DNA from: Lepas anatifera
Lineage: Eukaryota; Arthropoda; Thecostraca; Lepadidae
Direction: 5' to 3'
DNA length: 64,000 bases
Assembly: GCA_034440635.1 (NCBI GenBank)
Contig: JAOTON010001821.1
Coordinates: forward strand, 62,001 to 126,000
Shown: in pieces, positions 57,501 through 64,000 of the stretch
Position numbering within the stretch: the stretch's first letter is position 1
Layout of the letters: every line of letters starts with the position of its first letter
The notes under the pieces: generated by a model
What the model was told of the DNA's origin: nothing
The model's input: the letters and a program-made list of their open reading frames with translations, nothing else
Databases searched by the model: none
Program-made: the position numbers and the translations under genes

Positions 57501-59675
57501 TTTTTCTGACCGATGCAGCGCCTCTACACCAATTAATAAGAATCAGAGAAAGAACCGAAAGGAAATCTGTCAATATTTGTGCGGGATAAATCCGCAATCT
57601 TATACCACAAGCTTTCCCATGGCCGAGTTCAGGGCTGCACTGTCTACTGTCAGATCGGTGTTGCCCGGCCCTGATAACATCATAAACAGTATGCTTTGCC
57701 ATTTGCCCGAACCAGCTCTCTTGTCCCCGCTGAATATTTTCAACCACGTGTGGAACAATCATCATTTTCCAGACCAGTGGCGTGACAAGATTTCCATACT
57801 CATTTTGAAACCCGGCAAGACTGGTTCGTCGTGCAGCGAATTTCGTCCAATTTCATTGACTTCGTCTGTGGGTAACATCTTCGAAAAAATCGTAAACGCG
57901 CGTCTCGTATCGTACCTTGAGGTCAACGGGATACTTTGCAACGGTCAGTGTGGATTCCCCCAGGGTCGCTCTACGCTTGACCGCCACGCTTCTCTGGGCG
58001 CATCAGTACGAGAGGGTTTTTTTACGGAAATCTTACACAGGTTAAATTTTTACGTCGAGCCTGCCTATGATTTAACGTGGAGGCACGGAATTTTGTCTTC
58101 TTGAGCTCGACGTGCGAGGCCGCATGTAATGGTTTATTTATAACTTTCTAAAAATGGATATTTCCAATTTCACGTGAACCTGCCTCATCGGACCAATTCA
58201 AACAACAGTGGGTATAGCCCAAGGATCCCTGACGCCTGTAGCCTTGTCTACAGCAGGTACAGAAGTCATTTAAATCGCTTACTCTGTTCACCGTCCCAAC
58301 TCCACGCTCGCCGGGAGAACAACAGCTCCACTAATTGCGTTTTAGTTTTTTGGAAACACTCGGAGGCCAAACCTGCCCCTGACATTACTGGATTTTACGC
58401 AGACACTTGATCATATCACACGAGAGAATCACATATGTTTCTTTGCGGACGGTTTGAAGAGTGACGATGTCGAAAAGTGTTTTAGTCAGCCTCGCGAAGC
58501 CTCTGTTTTTACCTGGGTGCTGTATGCGATGTGTCGTTTTTTTGCCAGATTTCTAAATCTAGGGTAAGGAATTTGGGATTTTTATGAACTCACTGTTTTC
58601 CTTACAGGTTTTTAAGTATTTTTATTTTTATTATGCATCATAATCTTATGTTGTGACCCTCATAAGGCGCAATAAGAATGTTACAGGTTTAGTAAGTTTT
58701 AAGACATAACTGCCTGACTTTACTACCTGATCGGTTCAAACTCAAACGGATATGTTTTGTTCATCGTTATAATTGCCAGATGACTCAGATTGTCGACGCG
58801 TCCTATAATTTCAAATGTGATGGCACATCTCTTCCAATATACACATGTGAATAAATTTCTCGAACGATAAAATATTATCTTCTCCTGTAAAATGTACATT
58901 TTATTGTCATTTGAATCCAATTTTGAAACCATCCTTTCCCATTCCAATCCGTTCCAGTCCTACATCTTCCTTTGTTCCATTATAGGCCGCGAGAATCACC
59001 CGATTCTGCACACTGCTGTTGGAACGACTACATCACCGTGAAAGGGGCCAAGATAACACCGGATCCAACAAGGGGACAGCAAACAGCAAGATGATGAGCT
59101 TCATGCACGACATCAGGCAATGTGCAGACCTGCAGCAGCTGGCTTCCTCGCATTCACCGAAGCACGTGATGGCTGTGCTCGTCCAGGAAGCCGGAACGAG
59201 GCTGGCAGGTGGTAAGCTGGTCCCTGCCTACACTGTTCCAGCCGCCTCCGATGTTGAACTCGCTATCGCCATCCTTCGCAGTCATCCTTCCGCCACCAAT
59301 CAGCAGCTCTGGAAGCTGCTGGTGGCCAGGAGCCGGGAACATCATCCCACTAAGAAGTTCACCGATTTTGTGACTCGTCTCTGGCTCCTCAGCTCCCCGG
59401 AGAGTGTCGTTGAATCGATGGCAAGCGTCATCGCTGAGGTTTTTGGAGAGCATCGTCAGCTCAGCCACATCAACGCCGCCCAGGAACTGGTTGTCCGCTG
59501 GAACGGTCCGACAGTCCCCAAATCCGACAGGCTACTAGAGACCGTCTACAGCTGCCTGAAAAAAGACGGGTTCCGGTGCACACGAAGGGCGGCATCCATT
59601 GGACAGGCGCTACAGGGGACTGTTATTACCCGCCACAAAACGGCACTCGACCGTAGAGCGCGCTTATGGAAATAA
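54529..59675 (+). CDS. hAT-type transposase, three visible exons, apparently intact
   Basis: Exons: 54529-55996, 56519-56787 and 58986-59675 (stop TAA). The junctions are consensus (ATTTCAG / GAGAG-GTAAGA; TTTTTGCAG / CAGAG-GTCAGT; CATTATAG) and the phases match, giving 808 codons without a stop. Order: an amino-terminal CSGHCTDCGASC cysteine cluster (putative zinc-binding DNA-contact region); basic linker; VAVLADKVTISRRTVDI, the first-aspartate strand of the RNase H fold; VACFAADGQYHHLSVGDRL with the second aspartate; WDPAHLINLAESD, the family's W-D-x-AH box; a helical insert in the second exon; and a C-terminal ESVVESMASVIAEVF end of hAT-related type. A first exon should exist upstream, because 54529 follows an acceptor and the frame is open to it. 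The second intron contains a LINE in sense orientation. A domesticated hAT-like gene is the alternative, but containment between CAGAGGTG termini favours a transposase. Confidence 0.8.
57450..58590 (+). pseudogene. Jockey-like LINE reverse transcriptase fragment in the transposase intron
   Basis: The frame 57481-58104 encodes FPMAEFRAALSTVRSVLPGP (the APGPDxI entry block), LNIFNHVWNNHHFPDQWRDK, ILILKPGKTGSSCSEFRPIS, NIFEKIVNARLVSYLEVNG and CGFPQGRSTLDRHASL. A shifted AYDLTWRHGIL block follows. After 58104 the frame breaks; FYADT-like residues near 58400 are all that remains of the YxDD region. It is truncated at both ends and dead, lies in the same direction as the host gene, and leaves the splice sites untouched. 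Confidence 0.85.
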
Positions 59676-59689
59676 GCTGGGGCGTTCCG

Positions 59690-60480
59690 TATCCAGGTAT
59701 AGTTGTTCCGCAACTTCCCGCGTGTAACTGGTGCTTATAGTGGACAGGCCTTTATCGTAAGCTTGCCTGATGCTGCCACTCAGCGTTGCTCTCCACGCTA
59801 CCATGAGTGTGACGGCCGGTGACTGATGCGCATCGGCCTCGTCCATGCCGTTCCTCGGGAGGTTACCGGTGCCGCGGCTGCCTGCGTCGCGGTCTGCGCT
59901 GGCGCCGCCTGCATCAGCGGTGCCGCTCCCACGGTCGCCTGCCTGCGCTGCGACGGCTGATGACTGGGGTCGTGTTTGATGACCGGAAGCTGATGCCTGC
60001 AGCGTTGTCACTACTGGTTTTGGCCTCCTTCTTCCTCATGTGTGTTGTTGTCGGCCCAGACCGACTAACTTGTCCCCAGAGGAGACCAATCCGCACGGAT
60101 GAACCTTATAACATCTCCTGATCTTTTCTGCAATACCGCTATGTGTGTGATGGGCCCGAAATGTATGATCCTTGCTTTTGTATATTTTATGCCGCTGGTT
60201 GTGTAATGTTCCGTGCCTTCTGGTTCGTTGCATGCATCGCAAACGCCGTCCTCCCCAGACCATCTCCACCTTCGGAGCGTGTCCTTTAGGTAGGGGCAGT
60301 GTTTCACGCTCAGCGGATGCAGCACCACCTGATCTCGTCTTGTCCATTCTCTCCCCCTTTTTGGATGCCCCACGCGTGCTTGCCGCCGCTGGTGTAGGGC
60401 CTCTATCGATGTACCTAACCGGTGCTTACCCACATCGTATGATTCACTTGTAATATTGTATGGAAACATTCACCGGTCAT
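59690..60480 (-). pseudogene. LINE C-terminal fragment, minus strand
   Basis: The frame 60469-60065 carries GREWTRRDQVVLHPLSVKHC, PYLKDTLRRWRWSG, then CDACNEPEGTEHY, the CxxC-x-x-x-E-x-TEH zinc knuckle of jockey-type pol ends, and FIRADW. A second minus frame (60011-59664), Ala/Gly-rich then AYDKGLSTISTSYTREVAEQ, continues to just past the transposase stop and may be LINE 3' sequence. Tail-to-tail with the transposase gene. Confidence 0.7.
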
Positions 60481-60536
60481 CGTAGCAACCACTTCTGGCA
60501 TCACGCAAATGCCATTTAATGTGCTTATCGTATATT

Positions 60537-60728
60537 CACTGGCAGATCTAAGGAGGCCGAAGGGGTCGTGGCCCCCTCAAAAACCTAAAATAGTATCTTT
60601 TGACGGCCCCCAAAGAAACATATTTTTGTCGTTTTTGTAATGCTATGTTCTTGCGATTTTTTTCAATTTAGCCCCGCCCAAAACGTTGGTTTGACGCCCT
60701 CCAAAAATTGCTCCTGGATCCGCCAATG
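60537..60728. mobile_element. 192-bp hAT-like MITE
   Basis: The ends are CACTGGCAGATCTAAGGAGG and GCTCCTGGATCCGCCAATG, inverted with some mismatches, with the exact octamer CGTATATT outside both (60529-60536, 60729-60736). Confidence 0.85.
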
Positions 60729-60739
60729 CGTATATTTGT

Positions 60740-61500
60740 GCTGCATCTCACTGAAAAATTGCATTGAGTGTATTTTGATAGAAACATAAAATTTTGTTGA
60801 AACTGTAGCTAATAACGCGTTTGAAATCTATGATAAAATAACCAATAATTGGATATTAGTTCGCTTAGCGAATTATTGTTGGGTTTTTAGTTTCCCTCAC
60901 TTGTTTGTTTTGTACCATTTCCTTCCCCCACACAGTTTTTGTTGATTTTTTGCCGCTTCCGTCGACATGCTGTCAAAGTATGCTGATATTTTGCGTTGCA
61001 TATCATTTCATGTATGGTTGTTAAGTTCTGATAAACGTTGGGATTTTGTGCCCTGACTTATTCGTGATATCTTTTGAAGAGAATCCGTCGCCGCTGCGTG
61101 TTTAAATCATGGCTGCCCCGAAAATAAGGAGACTGGTGAAACACATTCAGCATATTTTTCAGGAACACTATTATCCCACCACGAAATCTGAAAATGAAGT
61201 TTATCAGCCAGGAAGAAGAAGTGTAAACTTGTGTCTCAGAATGCATCCATTATCGCTCCATCGGGGGAGCTGGATTTTTCATTTCAGAACTAGCACAAAT
61301 TAGTATGTTTTGACAATCTTCGATGAGTTTAGGGGAAATATATAGTTTTATGGAGATTTACGGTGTGGCTGGCAAATGGTTATCCTGCCCCCTGGGTCAG
61401 CCACTGATCATGGCCGTAATATTTTGTTTGGAAATAACATACAAGCATACTATTACATTTTCTAGCTCCGTGTGACAGAGGAGGCATCCGTCACATGGAG
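60740..61500. other. Right arm of the 21-kb hAT element, non-coding
   Basis: AT-rich stretch without accepted coding frames. A 64-codon frame at 61109-61303 has no recognised domain and is doubtful. Confidence 0.35.
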
Positions 61501-61969
61501 TTTGTGACAGTCAGTGCACTTTCTGCACCTCTGGAACGCGGATTAAATTCCGCGGCTCCCACAAGGGCCGTGGGAGGAGGTGTGGCATAGTGACATTGGA
61601 CGGATAGGTACAATTTTTTGCCGGAGTAATTTGGGAGATATCTTTTAAACGCGCTTAAAGTTCCATATTTTCAAGGATCGGTCCCAGTTGAAGTAAAGAA
61701 AAAGTAAACAGGCTGGTAGTTTGGATAGGGCTGAAAATTGTGAGAAACTAGTCCTTCATTCATTTAAATTAATTAGTACAAATCCTGGTTCAGGGGACTG
61801 TGCTCTGAGCTCAGGGGCACATGCCTTTTATCACCCATCCCCAGAATCCACCAGTATAATAAGCAATTCATTTAACCCGGGGTGCCTAGGCATCACAAGC
61901 CGTTTTAGCGATGACGGCTCATTCTTCGTTAGCTCCATTTTACATTGCACTGTGTCCTTATTCCCCATC

Positions 61970-63300
61970 TATTCAAGACCAGCTCAGGGGCCCCCTAGTG
62001 TGGATCAGAGTCCTCCAGAGCAGCTGTCCCTCATTCCCCCAGTTGTCCCCCTGGGATTAGACTAGCCCCGTGACCCCCGAGGTGATGGGAGTTGGCCTTG
62101 TGTTCTTATTCTCTGTCTATTCAAGAACAGCTCAGGGGACCCCTGGTGTGGATCAGAGCCCCCCCCAGAGCTCATGCTTGGCCCGGGACTAAACTAGCTC
62201 AGTGGCCCCAAAGATGGGGAGGGGGTCATCAGACTAGCTTGATGGGCCGCAGATAGGCTCATAGGGCCTTGCAACATATTAGCTCAGGGGGCACCAGACT
62301 AGCTCAGAGGGCATCAGATGGGCTCAGAGGGCACAATGATGACACATGAGGCACCAGATCAACTCAGGGGGCATTAGTTTAGCTCAGGGACAATATCTGC
62401 TCAGGGGGCACCAGATCGATCAGCTCAGGGGGCCCAGATAAGCTCCTAGTCCCCAGACCAGAGCAGGGGTCTAGATCAGCTCAGGGAGCACCATATCAGC
62501 TCAGAGAGAGGGCAAGGGGTCAGCTCAGTGGTCCCCGTTTAGCTCCGGGCACATATCAACTAGGAGGTACTAGATCAAGCCAGGAGGCATTTAATCAGCC
62601 CGGGAGCCCCATACCAGCTCAGGGGCCTTCATCAGCCTCAGTGGGCACAACTCAGCTCAGGGCCCCAGAGCTGCTGAGGAAATTACTTAATCAACTCAGG
62701 AGGCCCAGATCAGCTTAAAAGGCACTAGATTGGCTCAGGGGAACCAAACCAGCTCAGGGGGCACTAGAGGAGCTCAGAGAGCATGAGATGGGCTCAGGAG
62801 GCAAAATGTTGGCTCAGGAGTCACCAGTTCGACTCAGGGGCATTAGTTCAACTCAGGGGGAAACATATTTGCTCAGAGGAACCAGATTGATCAGTCCGGG
62901 AGCCCAGATCAGCTCCTAGCCCCCAGTCCAAAACGGGGGCATAGATCAGCTCAGAGAACACAAGATCAGCTCAGGGTGTACCAGACCAGCTCAGGGAGCA
63001 CCTGATCAGCTCAGGAGGCACCATACTTGCTCAGGGGATCAACTCTGCGAGGCATGTGATCAGCTCAGGGGCTCAGATCAGTTCAAGGGGCACTAAAACA
63101 GCTAATAGGGTACCAGGCGAGCTCGGAGGCATCAGACTAACTCAGAGAGCATTAGCTAGGTTCAAGAGGCACAATTATTTGTTCAAGGGGCACCAGATTG
63201 ACTCAACGGGCACCAGATCAGTTTAGAGGGTACGTGATCAGCTCAAGTGGCCAATACCAGCTCAGTGGGCACCAGATGAGCTCAAGGGGCACCAGATTAG
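61970..63300. repeat. Family 1 minisatellite, copy 3
   Basis: Degenerate CAGATCAGCTCAGGGGGCAC-type units, better preserved here than in copy 1 and followed by a single right-terminal unit with the AATTATTGGCGACGATGAGG block. Confidence 0.85.
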
Positions 63301-63596
63301 CTCCGCCGGTAGAATTATTGGCGACGATGAGGCATTAGTTGTTCACGGATTAAGTACCAATACTCTCATCGGGTGCTTGGAAAGGCGGCAGAATGCCCTA
63401 GCTGTCCAAAAAAGGTACTAAATTGTAAAACAAAAGCTTTAATCGCTAAATGTGATCTAATTGTACCTAGGTTCTACGGCGTACGGCGATAAATTTCGAG
63501 CGGCACAGCCCAAGTGGGGTACACCGCCTAGCGATCAAAGGGCACTCCGGCACCGATGGGGGGCACGTACCCTCTGGCTGCGCCCCTGTCCACGAT

Positions 63597-64000
63597 TGAA
63601 GTGTATCAGTTTTGTGGGGTTAAATTTTACCTTCAGTATTGCATAGTGGATAGAGATTGAAATGAAAGCAAAGGACCTAAAGGGAATGTGGCACCTTTAT
63701 AACGTGATTTTAACTGAGATAGCCAAGTTTATAGCATGTCGGAAAACCCGGTACTCTCTATATCATTTGCCTTCAAACACAAAATTTCCGTAGAGTAAAG
63801 CTAAAAACTACCTGAAATATACCCCATATGTACCCTTAGCAGCAGGCCACTGTTGTCTGTTGGTGTGACGACATATGCTGACGTCACGGATCAGTCAATT
63901 GAAGCCCTTGCAGCCTATTGAATATGGTAGTGGTTTCCAGATCATGCAACCACAGGGTGTGCAATTGCACACCCTGAAAAAAGTAGGTTGTGCAAAAGCA
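63597..64000. other. Non-coding right edge with a 24-bp perfect palindrome
   Basis: No gene. At 63953-63976 a perfect inverted repeat is centred on GTGCAATTGCAC, starting CAGGGTGTGC and ending GCACACCCTG. CAGGGTG is hAT-end-like, but no partner or duplication can be seen before the window ends. Confidence 0.5.

Larger units (their letters stand above)
40487..61533 (+). mobile_element. 21-kb autonomous-type hAT element
   Basis: The TIR CAGAGGTGCAGAAA is perfect at both ends over 14 bases and is the canonical hAT terminus type (CAGAGGTG). The 8-bp duplication GAACGCGG is exact (40479-40486 and 61534-61541). The contents, in order: a unique left arm; a palindrome holding a TTAA element; a larger palindrome made of a mirrored transposase 5' half; the full spliced transposase gene; two LINE pieces; a MITE; and a right arm. 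Autonomous hAT elements are usually a few kilobases, so most of the length is secondary insertion and duplication. That the gene at 54529-59675 serves these termini is inference from containment and family match. Confidence 0.85.
40075..63588 (+). mobile_element. hAT-like element, family 1 copy 3, split by a 21-kb insertion
   Basis: The left end CAGGGGCGCAGCCAGAGC and the right end CTGGCTGCGCCCCTG are 23.5 kb apart, yet the octamer TCCACGAT lies directly outside both (40067-40074 and 63589-63596). The element's own sequence is 40075-40486 plus 61534-63588, about 2.46 kb, and follows copies 1 and 2: the left arm with the GAGTCGAAAATTC block, then the NNGGATTAAATTCCGCGGC region, the minisatellite and one terminal unit. 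Everything between is a later hAT insertion. Confidence 0.9.

Overview
The window reads as nuclear DNA of an animal. It has GT-AG introns with short exons, tRNA-derived SINEs, jockey/CR1-like LINE fragments, Penelope-like elements, hAT transposases and many short terminal-inverted-repeat (TIR) elements. There is no operon, phage or CRISPR structure. The repeat mix suits an invertebrate, perhaps marine or arthropod, but the species cannot be named from sequence alone.

Layout: 1-4.7 kb is a complete hAT-like element (family 1) filled with a degenerate minisatellite and flanked by an exact 8-bp target-site duplication (TSD). From 4.7 to 25 kb, host DNA holds candidate host exons in GC-rich islands (about 6.4-6.8, 14.5, 15.1-15.4, 19.7-20.0 and 20.4-20.6 kb) between AGGTCA-rich repeats, LINE pieces and TIR elements. 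From 25.6 to 29.8 kb an AGGTCA-rich element is split by a second family 1 copy, which contains a Penelope-like element, which contains a SINE. From 30 to 40 kb there are Penelope reverse-transcriptase remnants, a hAT dimerisation-domain fragment, two ~850-bp TTAA elements, a first coding exon in a CpG-rich island at 34.1 kb, and two larger TIR elements.

40.1-63.6 kb is one transposon nest. A third family 1 copy (TSD TCCACGAT) is split by a 21-kb hAT element (TIR CAGAGGTGCAGAAA, TSD GAACGCGG). That element carries an apparently intact three-exon hAT-type transposase gene (54.5-59.7 kb), a head-to-head truncated mirror copy of its 5' half, and two large palindromes. A TTAA element with two zinc-finger-gene exons sits exactly at the centre of the first palindrome. 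A further 4.1-kb hAT element with GGAGCC-repeat ends interrupts the mirror copy.

No complete host gene is visible. The most coherent coding unit is the spliced transposase. The best-supported original observations are the four nested levels with matching TSDs, the palindromic transposase duplication, and the TTAA insertion at a palindrome centre. All identities are by eye; no alignment or database search was run.
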